Assembly (NCBI RefSeq): GCF_032670585.1
Contig: NZ_JAVQHL010000004.1
Coordinates: 248,001-312,000 of the forward strand
Length of the DNA stretch: 64,000 nucleotides
Origin: Ostreiculturibacter nitratireducens
GTDB taxonomy: Bacteria > Pseudomonadota > Alphaproteobacteria > Rhodobacterales > Rhodobacteraceae
Direction: 5' to 3'
The translations under genes and the position numbers were made by a program. The notes beneath the pieces were generated by a model. That model was not told the DNA's origin. It saw only the letters and a program-made list of their open reading frames with translations, and searched no databases. Shown piece by piece: positions 36,808-44,893 of the stretch; positions within the stretch are counted from its first letter, which is position 1, and every line of letters starts with the position of its first letter.

Positions 36808-37878
36808 TCAGGCCATGCCGCCTGCGACAAGCCGCGCGGCAAGCCGCGCATATGCCTCGGCCACCGGACCCTCGCCCGCGGCGATGGGGGTTCCCGAGTC
36901 CCCCGCCTGGCGCACTTCGAGCGCGAGCGGGATCTCCCCGAGGAACGGCACGCCGAGCGCCTCCGCCTCGGCGCGCACGCCACCGTGACCGAAGATATGC
37001 GCCTCGTGCTTGCAGTTCGGACAGATATAGGACGACATGTTTTCGACGAGGCCGAGGACCGGCGTCTTCATCTTGGAGAACATGTCGATCGCGCGCCGCG
37101 CATCGATCAGCGCCACGTCCTGCGGCGTGGACACCACGATCGCACCCGTCAGATGCGCGCGCTGGCCGAGCGTCAGCTGTACGTCGCCCGTGCCCGGCGG
37201 CAGGTCCACGATCAGAACGTCGAGGTCACCCCAGGCGACCTGGGTAAGAAGCTGCTGAAGCGCGCCCATGAGCATCGGCCCGCGCCAGATGACGGCCTCG
37301 CCTTCCTTCAGAAGCAGTCCGAGCGACATCATGGTGACGCCATGAGCCTTCAGGGGAATGATGGTCTTGCCGTCCGGCGAGGCAGGTCGTTCCGAGACAC
37401 CCATCATCCGCGGCTGGGACGGGCCATAGATGTCGGCATCAAGCAGACCGACCCGCCGCCCCTGCCGCGCCAGCGCCACGGCAAGGTTCGAGGCGAGCGT
37501 CGATTTGCCGACCCCACCCTTGCCCGAGGCCACGGCGATGATCCGGTCGATCCCGGCGATCTTCTCCGGCCCCGCCTGCGGCGTCGGGTGGCCGCCGATC
37601 TTGAGGTTCGGCGGCTGAGGCTTCTGCGCCGGACCATGCGCGGTCAGAACGGCGGAGACATTGGTGACGCCGGGCAGACGCCGCACGGCGGCCTCCGCTG
37701 CGGCGCGGACCGGTTCCATCCCGCGGGCGGTTTCCGGTGTCGCCGTCTCGATGACGAACCGGACCGCGTCCGATTCAACGGCCAAGGCACGGATCATGTC
37801 GCGTGAGACCAGATTCCCGCCATCGGGCAGGGAAATCCGCTCCAGCGCCGCTACGACCTCGTCCTTCGTGACCGACAT
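36808..37878 (-). CDS. mrp: Mrp/ApbC-type Fe-S cluster carrier ATPase
   Basis: P-loop ATPase of the Mrp/NBP35 family that delivers iron-sulfur clusters. The 356-residue product has an N-terminal MIP18-like domain (about 1-85) and a deviant Walker A GKGGVGKST at about 120-128. The Walker B region is VDLPPGTGDVQLT, and CPNC near residue 280 bridges the cluster in the dimer. The ATG at 37878 has GGAGG at 37886-37890 and gives the family start MSVTKDEVVAAL; the longer frame is noise. It is transcribed toward mraZ but separated by 617 bp. Confidence 0.93.
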   Translation of the reverse strand: MSVTKDEVVAALERISLPDGGNLVSRDMIRALAVESDAVRFVIETATPETARGMEPVRAAAEAAVRRLPGVTNVSAVLTAHGPAQKPQPPNLKIGGHPTPQAGPEKIAGIDRIIAVASGKGGVGKSTLASNLAVALARQGRRVGLLDADIYGPSQPRMMGVSERPASPDGKTIIPLKAHGVTMMSLGLLLKEGEAVIWRGPMLMGALQQLLTQVAWGDLDVLIVDLPPGTGDVQLTLGQRAHLTGAIVVSTPQDVALIDARRAIDMFSKMKTPVLGLVENMSSYICPNCKHEAHIFGHGGVRAEAEALGVPFLGEIPLALEVRQAGDSGTPIAAGEGPVAEAYARLAARLVAGGMA

Positions 37879-38014
37879 GATCCAACCTCCGACTGATTTC
37901 GCGGCAAGATCGTCAGGTTCGGAGCAAAGGACAAGGGCCGGGACCCAACTTGCCGGATATTTGAGCAGTAACACCCTCGGAGAAGCCAAAAATAGGTCAG
38001 AACGGGTTATGCAG

Positions 38015-38101
38015 TTGCTGCATGGCAGCAATGTCGCATCATGCGTTGTGCAGTCGCAGCATTCGAACCATGTTGGGTCCAACAGCGCAGATAGCGCTAT
38101 C
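38015..38101. repeat. Three short inverted repeats upstream of the DUF1127 gene
   Basis: TTGCTGC-ATG-GCAGCAA at 38015-38031, TGTTGG-GT-CCAACA at 38071-38084, and the perfect 12-bp palindrome GATAGCGCTATC at 38090-38101. The first lies upstream of the candidate promoter. The other two lie around or downstream of the expected start site and could fold in the 5' leader. No known regulator motif is recognised. Confidence 0.5.
38046..38073 (+). promoter_or_regulatory. Candidate RpoH-type promoter of the DUF1127-CcsR locus
   Basis: TTGTGC at 38046-38051 and CCATGT at 38068-38073 are spaced by 16 bases. The CCAT-type -10 resembles alphaproteobacterial heat-shock sigma promoters (CTTG...CCATNT) more than sigma-70 ones. 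Initiation near 38080 would leave a leader of about 45 bases before the ATG at 38124. In R. sphaeroides the equivalent locus is known to depend on RpoHI/RpoHII. The assignment here is by eye only. Confidence 0.45.
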
Positions 38102-38123
38102 GAACAAGACTGAGGCAACGAAC

Positions 38124-38339
38124 ATGGCACTCGCACACGACATTCGCATCGCTGACGGCGGCATCTTCCAGCGACTCGCGGCCGTCGCCCGGGAAATTCA
38201 GGAGACGCGCCAGCGTCGTCGGGTGTTCAAGCAGACGCTCCGTGAACTGAACCAACTGTCGAACCGTGAACTCGCGGATCTCGGCATTGCCCGTTCGATG
38301 ATCACCCGCGTGGCCCACGAAGCCGCGTACGGAAAGTAA
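38124..38339 (+). CDS. DUF1127 small basic protein, CcaF1-like
   Basis: A 71-residue protein ending in a DUF1127 domain: an Arg-rich helix (ETRQRRRVFKQTLRELNQL) followed by SNRELADLGIARSMITRVAHEA, the family signature. The ATG at 38124 gives the compact form; in-frame codons upstream to 38022 lie in the promoter/leader. In R. sphaeroides the DUF1127 protein encoded in front of the CcsR RNAs (CcaF1) binds RNA and takes part in maturation of those RNAs. Because the same RNA array follows directly here, I infer the same role. It probably shares one transcript with 38345-38734. Confidence 0.88.
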   Translation: MALAHDIRIADGGIFQRLAAVAREIQETRQRRRVFKQTLRELNQLSNRELADLGIARSMITRVAHEAAYGK

Positions 38340-38344
38340 GTTTC

Positions 38345-38424
38345 CCTTCCTGGCCCCCTCCTCCTCCCCGGGGTCCGGAAATCGGCGGTCCTGCTCCTCC
38401 TCCTCCCTGAGCAGGACCGCCAGA
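38345..38424 (+). ncRNA. ccsR: CcsR-like small RNA, unit 1 (two CCTCCTCCC hairpins)
   Basis: Hairpin 1: arms 38347-38357 and 38370-38380 (one mismatch, one G-T pair), with the nonamer CCTCCTCCC at 38360-38368 in the loop. Hairpin 2: a perfect 13-bp stem, arms 38384-38396 and 38409-38421, around the 12-base loop CTCCTCCTCCCT, with the nonamer at 38399-38407. The unit begins 5 bases after the DUF1127 stop. Two stem-loops exposing this motif define the CcsR (cuckoo) RNA family of Rhodobacterales and relatives. Confidence 0.85.
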
Positions 38425-38429
38425 AACAA

Positions 38430-38444
38430 GGGTCCCGAGGACCC
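38430..38444 (+). other. Spacer hairpin between RNA units 1 and 2
   Basis: A perfect 6-bp stem GGGTCC/GGACCC closes a 3-base CGA loop. It lacks the CCTCCTCCC motif and sits in the short linker between two-hairpin units, so it may mark the 3' end or processing point of unit 1. Confidence 0.55.
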
Positions 38445-38449
38445 GACGG

Positions 38450-38534
38450 CAAGCGACGCCCCGACCTCCTCCCCGAGGGCATCGTGACGAAGAGCGGCGG
38501 CTCCCTCCTCCTCCCTGGAGCCGCCGCATCTTCC
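38450..38534 (+). ncRNA. ccsR: CcsR-like small RNA, unit 2
   Basis: Hairpin 1: arms 38454-38461 and 38477-38484 (8 positions, one mismatch), with the nonamer at 38465-38473 in the loop. Hairpin 2: a perfect 11-bp stem, arms 38494-38504 and 38517-38527, extended outward by GAAGA/TCTTC around one bulged base. Its 12-base loop CTCCTCCTCCCT is identical to that of unit 1 hairpin 2, with the nonamer at 38507-38515. The stem sequences of the two units differ completely while the loops are kept. Confidence 0.83.
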
Positions 38535-38540
38535 GGAAGC

Positions 38541-38558
38541 CGGGGCCGGCATGGCCCG
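38541..38558 (+). other. Spacer hairpin between RNA units 2 and 3
   Basis: CGGG(G)CC pairs with GGCCCG around GGCAT, with one bulged G. Like the first spacer hairpin it has no CCTCCTCCC. Confidence 0.45.
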
Positions 38559-38563
38559 AACAG

Positions 38564-38646
38564 GATACGGATCCGCCCCTCCTCCTCCCTGGGCGGCCCG
38601 TAGCGAAGGTGGGTGACGGCGCCTCCTCCCTGAGCCGTCACCCCCA
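38564..38646 (+). ncRNA. ccsR: CcsR-like small RNA, unit 3
   Basis: Hairpin 1: inner stem CCGCCC/GGGCGG (38573-38578 and 38591-38596) and outer stem TACGG/CCGTA separated by a small internal loop. The 12-base loop CTCCTCCTCCCT is again identical, with the nonamer at 38581-38589. Hairpin 2: a perfect 10-bp stem, arms 38611-38620 and 38634-38643, with the nonamer at 38622-38630 in a 13-base loop. Confidence 0.83.
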
Positions 38647-38655
38647 TTCGCCCGG

Positions 38656-38734
38656 ATACGAAGGCCCTTCCTCCTCCCTGGGCTGACGTTGCAGACGGCG
38701 GTGCCACCTCCTCCCGGCGCCGCCGTTTTTTCTT
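38656..38734 (+). ncRNA. ccsR: CcsR-like small RNA, unit 4 (ends in terminator)
   Basis: Hairpin 1: ACG-aa-GGCCC pairs with GGGCT-ga-CGT (38658-38667 and 38680-38689), loop TTCCTCCTCCCT, nonamer at 38670-38678. This is the weakest stem of the array. Hairpin 2: an 11-bp stem with one G-T pair, arms 38695-38705 and 38716-38726, and the nonamer at 38707-38715. It runs straight into TTTTTT and so is also the transcription terminator. Confidence 0.83.
38695..38734 (+). terminator. Rho-independent terminator of the DUF1127-CcsR transcript
   Basis: Stem 38695-38705 / 38716-38726, 10-base loop, then T-run 38726-38731. The loop carries the eighth CCTCCTCCC copy. It ends the transcript about 100 bp before the convergent uvrD stop. 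Confidence 0.9.
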
Positions 38735-38831
38735 GCCTGCCGGAAACCCGCGGCGGCCCTTTGCGGGCCACGCCTTTCCTCTCGCCTGCGCGCCTTCGCG
38801 CTCCGGCTCGGCGATTGCCCTGATTGGAGGG

Positions 38832-41198
38832 TCAGAACGGGATGTCGTCGGCCTGGTCCGCGGGCAGCACATAGCCCGCAACGACGTGCTTCACGCCGGC
38901 CTTGTCGAAGGACACTTCCAGCTTGTCGCCCTCGATCGCCTCGACCGTGCCATAGCCGAACTTCTTGTGGAAGACCCGGTCGCCCTCGGTGAAGGCCGAA
39001 ACCGCGTCGAGGTCGATGACCACGTTGCGCGACTCGCGCGGCTGCGCGAGCGGGCGGGACCCCGCGCGGTCCTGCATCCGCTTCCAGCCCGGCGAATTGT
39101 AGGCATTGGCGGATGCCGCACGGTCCTCGAGGGTGCTTTCGCGGGGCGCGGCGCCAAATCCGCCACCAAGGCCGCCGCCGTAGAGGCCGGGGGCGGTCAG
39201 CACCTCGACATGGGAGGCGGGAAGCTCGTCGATGAAACGCGAGGGAAGCGCGGATTGCCACTGGCCGTAGACCCGTCGGTTGCCGGCGAACGAGATCGTG
39301 CAAAGCCGCTCGGCGCGTGTGATGCCGACGTAGGCCAGGCGGCGTTCCTCCTCGAGACCCTTCAGGCCGGATTCGTCCATGGAACGCTGAGAGGGGAACA
39401 ACCCGTCCTCCCAGCCCGGCAGGAAAACGGCCGGGAATTCCAGCCCCTTGGCGGCATGAAGCGTCATGATGTTGACCTTCTCGGCCGCGTCCTCCTGTTC
39501 GTTGTCCATGATCAGCGCGACGTGTTCGAGGAACCCTTGCAGGTTCTCGAACTGCTCGAGCGCCTTCACGAGTTCCTTGAGGTTCTCGAGCCTACCCGGC
39601 GCCTCGGGCGTCTTGTCGTTCTGCCACATCTCGGTGTAGCCGGATTCGTCAAGGATCTGCTCGGCAAGCTCGACGTGGTTCGTCCCGTCCTGCCGCGTCA
39701 AGCGGTGCCAGCGATCCACGTTCTCGACGAAGAGCCTCAGCTGCCCCCCGCCCTTGCCGGAAATCTTGCCGGAGGACACGACGTAGCGCGCGGCTTCCAG
39801 AAGGTTCGTGCCGTCCTCCCTTGCCTGCGTCTGGATCGTCTGCTGGGCCTTGTCGCCGAGGCCGCGTTTCGGCGTGTTGACGATCCGTTCGAAGGCGAGA
39901 TCGTCCTCGGGGCTGACGGCGAGGCGGAAATAGGCCATCGCGTCGCGGATCTCCAAACGCTCGTAGAAGCGGGGCCCGCCGATCACCCGGTAGGGCAGGC
40001 CGATCGTGAGGAAGCGGTCCTCGAAGGCGCGCATCTGGTGCGACGCGCGGACGAGGATTGCCTGATCGTCGAGCGAGACCGGCTCCATTCCACGCGTGCC
40101 GCGTTGCAGGGCCTCCATCTCCTCCCCGATCCAGCGCGCCTCCTCCTCGCCGTCCCAGTGGCCGATGAGGCGGACCTTCTCGCCCGCCTCGGCCTCGGTC
40201 CAGAGCGTCTTGCCGAGGCGTCCGGCATTCGCGGTGATGAGGCCGGACGCGGCGGCGAGGATATGAGGCGTGGAGCGGTAGTTTTGTTCGAGGCGCACGA
40301 CCTTGGCGCCGGGGAAATCCTTTTCGAACCGCAGGATGTTGCCGACCTCGGCGCCGCGCCAGCCGTAGATCGACTGGTCGTCGTCACCGACGCAGCAGAT
40401 GTTCTTGTGCCCGCCCGCAAGAAGCCGCAACCAGAGATACTGGGCGACGTTCGTGTCCTGGTACTCGTCCACGAGGATGTAGCGGAACCAGCGCTGGTAT
40501 TGCGACAGGACGTCGGGATGCGCCTGGAAGATCGTGACCATGTGCAGGAGGAGGTCGCCGAAATCCACCGCGTTCAGCGCCTTCAGGCGCTGCTGGTAGG
40601 CTGCGTAAAGCTCCGTCCCCATGTGGTTGAAGGCGGAGGCTTCGGCGGTTGGCACCTTTTCGGGCGTCCAGGCGCGGTTCTTCCAGTGGTCGATGAATCC
40701 CGCGAGTTGCCGGGCCGGCCAGCGTTTCTCGTCGATGTTCGCTGCCGCGATGAGCTGCTTCAGGAGCCGGATCTGGTCGTCCGTATCGAGGATCGTGAAA
40801 TTCGACTTCAGCCCGACAAGTTCGGCATGGCGGCGCAGGAGCTTCACGCAGATCGCATGGAAGGTGCCGAGCCACGGCATCCCCTCCACCGCCTCGCCCA
40901 GAAGCCGCCCCACGCGATCCTTCATCTCGCGCGCGGCCTTGTTGGTGAAGGTCACGGCAAGGATCTCGTTCGGGCGCGCGCGACCGGTCACAAGAAGATG
41001 CGCGATTCTCGCCGTCAGCGCGCGCGTCTTGCCGGTGCCGGCGCCCGCGAGCATCAGCACGGGGCCGTCGAGCGCCTCGACCGCCTCGCGTTGCGCGGGA
41101 TTGAGCCCGTCGAGATAGGGCGCGGGCCGGGCCGCCATGGCGCGCCGGCTCAGAGGCAGATCGGCCGCGAATGCATCAGGATCGTCAAAGGTGCTCAT
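38832..41198 (-). CDS. uvrD: UvrD/PcrA-type DNA helicase
   Basis: Superfamily 1A 3'-5' helicase for nucleotide excision and mismatch repair. The 788 residues contain motif I GAGTGKT at about 52-58, motif Ia VTFTNKAAREM and motif II VDEYQDTN. Motif III GDDDQSIYGWRGA, motif IV RLEQNYRST and motif V VNIMTLHAAKGLEF also appear. The C-terminal tail has a Tudor-like UvrD end (GDRVFHKKFGYGTV...). A GTTC-N7-GTTC SOS box lies 41 bp upstream. It converges with the small-RNA array. Confidence 0.96.
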   Translation of the reverse strand: MSTFDDPDAFAADLPLSRRAMAARPAPYLDGLNPAQREAVEALDGPVLMLAGAGTGKTRALTARIAHLLVTGRARPNEILAVTFTNKAAREMKDRVGRLLGEAVEGMPWLGTFHAICVKLLRRHAELVGLKSNFTILDTDDQIRLLKQLIAAANIDEKRWPARQLAGFIDHWKNRAWTPEKVPTAEASAFNHMGTELYAAYQQRLKALNAVDFGDLLLHMVTIFQAHPDVLSQYQRWFRYILVDEYQDTNVAQYLWLRLLAGGHKNICCVGDDDQSIYGWRGAEVGNILRFEKDFPGAKVVRLEQNYRSTPHILAAASGLITANAGRLGKTLWTEAEAGEKVRLIGHWDGEEEARWIGEEMEALQRGTRGMEPVSLDDQAILVRASHQMRAFEDRFLTIGLPYRVIGGPRFYERLEIRDAMAYFRLAVSPEDDLAFERIVNTPKRGLGDKAQQTIQTQAREDGTNLLEAARYVVSSGKISGKGGGQLRLFVENVDRWHRLTRQDGTNHVELAEQILDESGYTEMWQNDKTPEAPGRLENLKELVKALEQFENLQGFLEHVALIMDNEQEDAAEKVNIMTLHAAKGLEFPAVFLPGWEDGLFPSQRSMDESGLKGLEEERRLAYVGITRAERLCTISFAGNRRVYGQWQSALPSRFIDELPASHVEVLTAPGLYGGGLGGGFGAAPRESTLEDRAASANAYNSPGWKRMQDRAGSRPLAQPRESRNVVIDLDAVSAFTEGDRVFHKKFGYGTVEAIEGDKLEVSFDKAGVKHVVAGYVLPADQADDIPF

Positions 41199-41238
41199 GG
41201 CGTCAATCTAGCCTTTGTCGCGATGGAGTTAAAGAATT

Positions 41239-41253
41239 GTTCGCATATTGTTC
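41239..41253. promoter_or_regulatory. Alphaproteobacterial LexA (SOS) box upstream of uvrD
   Basis: GTTC at 41239-41242 and GTTC at 41250-41253, separated by 7 bases (GCATATT). This direct repeat is the known LexA site of Rhodobacter and other alphaproteobacteria. It lies 41-55 bp upstream of the uvrD start, where a repressor would block its promoter, and about 180 bp from pyc. Confidence 0.7.
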
Positions 41254-41433
41254 CTCACCCAGCGTGCCCCGTGCCACCTTCGCGCCAGGGGCGGATCCGG
41301 ATGCCATCGCGGCGCGCGATTCACCCTTGGACGGGAGCCTTCCGCTTCGCGAATTTGTCACATAGCGTCGCCCGCGCTCTTGCGCCGCATCGCAGCGCGA
41401 GTAAGGTTCGCGCCACCTTTCGGGGAGGGGCAG

Positions 41434-44400
41434 ATGCCGGAATTCAAGAAGATCCTTGTCGCCAACCGTGGCGAGATCGCCATCCGCGTGATGCGGGCCG
41501 CCAACGAGCTTGGCAAGAAGACGGTCGCCGTCTTCGCGGAAGAGGACAAACTCGGCCTGCACCGCTTCAAGGCGGACGAGGCCTACAGGATCGGCGCCGG
41601 GCTCGGCCCCGTGGCGGCCTACCTGTCGATCCCCGAGATCATCCGCGTCGCGAAGGAGTCGGGCGCGGACGCGATTCACCCCGGCTACGGCCTTCTGTCC
41701 GAGAACCCCGAGTTCGTCGAGGCCTGCGACAAGGCCGGCATCACCTTCATCGGGCCGAAGGCCGAAACCATGCGCGCGCTTGGCGACAAGGCCTCGGCGC
41801 GCCGGGTCGCGATCGAGGCGGGTGTGCCGGTGATCCCGGCGACCGAGGTGCTTGGGGACGACATGGACGAGGTGCGCCGCCAGGCGGCCGAGATCGGCTA
41901 TCCCCTGATGCTCAAGGCCTCGTGGGGCGGCGGCGGTCGCGGTATGCGGCCGATCCAAGGCCCCGACGAGCTGGCCGAGAAGGTGCGCGAAGGCCGCCGC
42001 GAGGCCGAAGCCGCCTTCGGCAACGGCGAGGGCTACCTGGAAAAGATGATCCTGCGCGCGCGTCACGTCGAGGTGCAGATCCTCGGCGACAAGCACGGCG
42101 AGATCTATCACCTCTACGAACGTGACTGCACCGTCCAGCGGCGGAACCAGAAGGTCGTGGAGCGCGCGCCCGCGCCCTACCTGACCCCGGCGCAGCGCGA
42201 GGAGATTTGCGAGCTTGGCCGCCGGATCTGCGCGCATGTGAACTACGAATGCGCGGGAACGGTCGAGTTCCTGATGGATATGGACACCGAGAAGTTCTAC
42301 TTCATCGAGGTGAACCCGCGCGTCCAGGTCGAGCACACCGTCACCGAGGAAGTGACGGGGATCGACATCGTCCAGGCCCAGATCAAGATCGCCGAGGGCA
42401 AGACGCTTGCCGAGGCGACGGGCGTCGCATCGCAGGACGGGGTCCGCCTTTCGGGCCATGCGCTCCAGTGCCGCGTCACGACCGAGGACCCGCAGAACAA
42501 CTTCATCCCGGACTATGGCCGGATCACTGCCTACCGGTCGGCGACCGGCATGGGCATCCGCCTCGACGGCGGCACGGCCTATGCCGGCGGTGTCATCACC
42601 CGCTACTACGACTCGCTTCTCGTGAAGGTCACCGCCTGGGCGCAGACGCCGCAGCAGGCGATCGCGCGGATGGACCGCGCCCTGCGTGAGTTCCGGATCC
42701 GGGGCGTCTCGACGAACATCGCGTTCGTGGAGAACCTGCTGAAGCACCCGACCTTCCTGGACAACACCTACACCACCAAGTTCATCGACACGACGCCCGA
42801 GCTATTCGCCTTCCGCAAGCGCCGCGACCGGGCGACGAAGATCCTCACCTACATCGCCGACATCACGGTGAACGGGCACCCCGAAACGGTCGGCCGCCCG
42901 AAGCCCCCGGCAGATGCGCGCAAGCCCCGCGCCCCCGAGCTTCGCGCCGAGCCCGCCAAGGGCACCCGCAACCTTCTGGAAGAGAAGGGCCCGCAGGCCG
43001 TCGCCGACTGGATGGCCGCGCAGAAGAAGGTGCTGATCACCGACACGACGATGCGTGACGGGCACCAGTCGCTTCTGGCCACGCGAATGCGCTCGATTGA
43101 CATGGTCAACATCGCGCCCGCCTATGCCGCGCACCTGCCCGAACTCTTCTCGGTCGAGTGCTGGGGCGGCGCCACGTTCGACGTGGCCTACCGCTTCCTC
43201 CAGGAGTGCCCCTGGCAGCGCCTGCGCGACCTCCGGGCGCGAATGCCGAACCTGATGACGCAGATGCTGCTTCGCGCGTCCAACGGCGTCGGCTACACGA
43301 ACTACCCCGACAACGTCGTGCAGGAGTTCGTGCGGCAGGCCGCGACGACGGGGGTCGACGTGTTCCGCGTCTTCGACTCGCTCAACTGGGTCGAGAACAT
43401 GCGCGTCGCCATGGATGCGGTCGTGGAGAACGACAAGGTCTGCGAAGGCGCGATCTGCTACACGGGCGACATCCTGAACCCGGACCGCGCGAAGTACGAC
43501 CTCAAGTACTACGTCGAGATGGGCAAGGCGCTGAAGGCTGCCGGCGCCCACGTTCTCGGCCTGAAGGACATGGCGGGCCTTCTGAAGCCCGCCGCGGCGC
43601 GCGCCCTGTTCAAGGCACTCAAGGAAGAAGTCGGCCTGCCGATCCACTTCCACACGCACGACACCTCCGGCATCGCTGGCGCAACGATCCTCGCCGCTTG
43701 CGAAGCGGGTGTGGACGCTGTCGACGCCGCGATGGACGCGTTCTCGGGCGGCACCTCGCAGCCCTGCCTCGGCTCCATCGTCGAGGCGCTGCGCCACACC
43801 GAACGCGACACCGGCCTCGACGTGCAGGCCATCCGCGAGATCTCGAACTACTGGGAAGCGGTGCGCCACCAGTATGCCGCGTTCGAGGCCGGGCTCGAGG
43901 CGCCCGCCTCCGAGGTCTACCTGCACGAAATGCCGGGCGGTCAGTTCACCAACCTCAAGGCGCAGGCGCGCTCGCTCGGCCTCGAGGAGCGCTGGCACGC
44001 GGTCGCGCAGGCATATGCGGACGCCAACCAGATGTTCGGCGACATCGTGAAGGTCACGCCCTCCTCGAAGGTCGTGGGCGACATGGCGCTGATGATGGTC
44101 GCGCAGGGGATGACCCGCGATCAGGTCGAGGATCCGAATACGGACGTGGCGTTCCCCGACTCCGTCGTCGACATGATGAAGGGCAACCTCGGTCAACCGC
44201 CCGGAGGCTGGCCGAAGGGCATTCAGGCCAAGGTCCTGAAGGGCGAAAAGCCGATGACCGACCGCCCCGGCAAGCATCTGCCGCCGGTGGATCTTGAAAC
44301 GGTCCGCGCGCAGGTCTCGAAGGAGCTAGAAGGCTTCAAGGTCGATGACGAGGACCTGAACGGCTACCTCATGTATCCGAAGGTCTTCCTCGACTACATG

Positions 44401-44874
44401 GGCCGCCACCGAACCTACGGCCCCGTGCGGACGCTCCCGACAAAGACCTTCTTCTACGGGATGGAACCGGGCGAGGAGATCACCGCCGAGATCGATCCCG
44501 GCAAGACGCTGGAGATCCGGCTCCAGACGGTCGGCGACACGACCGAGGACGGCGACGTCCGCGTGTTCTTCGAGCTGAACGGCCAGCCCCGGGTGATCCG
44601 GGTGCCGAACCGCCTCGTCAAGTCGGCGGCGACACAGCGGCCGAAGGCAGACCCGACCAACGCGAACCACATCGGCTCGCCGATGCCGGGGGTCCTGGCC
44701 TCCCTCGCCGTGTCCGTTGGCCAGAAGGTGAACCCGGGCGACCTTATCTTGACCATCGAGGCGATGAAGATGGAAACCGGCATCCATGCCGAAAGAGCCG
44801 CCACCGTGAAGGCCGTTCATGCCCAGCCAGGAGCCCAGATCGACGCCAAGGACCTTCTGGTCGAACTGGAATAA
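41434..44874 (+). CDS. pyc: Pyruvate carboxylase
   Basis: Biotin enzyme converting pyruvate to oxaloacetate for anaplerosis, cytoplasmic. The 1146-residue single chain has all domains in order. The biotin carboxylase (about 1-470) includes KASWGGGGRGMR. The carboxyltransferase (about 530-830) includes DTTMRDGHQSLLATR. The allosteric PYC/OADA region follows, and then a biotinyl domain with EAMKMETG, the biotinylated lysine being Lys1112. The ATG at 41434 is preceded by GGGGAGGGG; the longer frame upstream crosses the divergent promoter region. Confidence 0.98.
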   Translation: MPEFKKILVANRGEIAIRVMRAANELGKKTVAVFAEEDKLGLHRFKADEAYRIGAGLGPVAAYLSIPEIIRVAKESGADAIHPGYGLLSENPEFVEACDKAGITFIGPKAETMRALGDKASARRVAIEAGVPVIPATEVLGDDMDEVRRQAAEIGYPLMLKASWGGGGRGMRPIQGPDELAEKVREGRREAEAAFGNGEGYLEKMILRARHVEVQILGDKHGEIYHLYERDCTVQRRNQKVVERAPAPYLTPAQREEICELGRRICAHVNYECAGTVEFLMDMDTEKFYFIEVNPRVQVEHTVTEEVTGIDIVQAQIKIAEGKTLAEATGVASQDGVRLSGHALQCRVTTEDPQNNFIPDYGRITAYRSATGMGIRLDGGTAYAGGVITRYYDSLLVKVTAWAQTPQQAIARMDRALREFRIRGVSTNIAFVENLLKHPTFLDNTYTTKFIDTTPELFAFRKRRDRATKILTYIADITVNGHPETVGRPKPPADARKPRAPELRAEPAKGTRNLLEEKGPQAVADWMAAQKKVLITDTTMRDGHQSLLATRMRSIDMVNIAPAYAAHLPELFSVECWGGATFDVAYRFLQECPWQRLRDLRARMPNLMTQMLLRASNGVGYTNYPDNVVQEFVRQAATTGVDVFRVFDSLNWVENMRVAMDAVVENDKVCEGAICYTGDILNPDRAKYDLKYYVEMGKALKAAGAHVLGLKDMAGLLKPAAARALFKALKEEVGLPIHFHTHDTSGIAGATILAACEAGVDAVDAAMDAFSGGTSQPCLGSIVEALRHTERDTGLDVQAIREISNYWEAVRHQYAAFEAGLEAPASEVYLHEMPGGQFTNLKAQARSLGLEERWHAVAQAYADANQMFGDIVKVTPSSKVVGDMALMMVAQGMTRDQVEDPNTDVAFPDSVVDMMKGNLGQPPGGWPKGIQAKVLKGEKPMTDRPGKHLPPVDLETVRAQVSKELEGFKVDDEDLNGYLMYPKVFLDYMGRHRTYGPVRTLPTKTFFYGMEPGEEITAEIDPGKTLEIRLQTVGDTTEDGDVRVFFELNGQPRVIRVPNRLVKSAATQRPKADPTNANHIGSPMPGVLASLAVSVGQKVNPGDLILTIEAMKMETGIHAERAATVKAVHAQPGAQIDAKDLLVELE

Positions 44875-44893
44875 GAGAACGGCACTCGAAGAT

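Noticed and set aside
38360..38715. Regularly recurring CCTCCTCCC could suggest a CRISPR or a tandem-repeat array.
   Set aside because: The repeated element is only 9-12 bases, sits in hairpin loops with unequal spacing, and there are no spacers, leader or cas genes.
38733..42125. An 1130-codon plus-strand open frame covering uvrD and part of pyc.
   Set aside because: Antisense to uvrD and out of frame with pyc; same GC-periodicity artefact.
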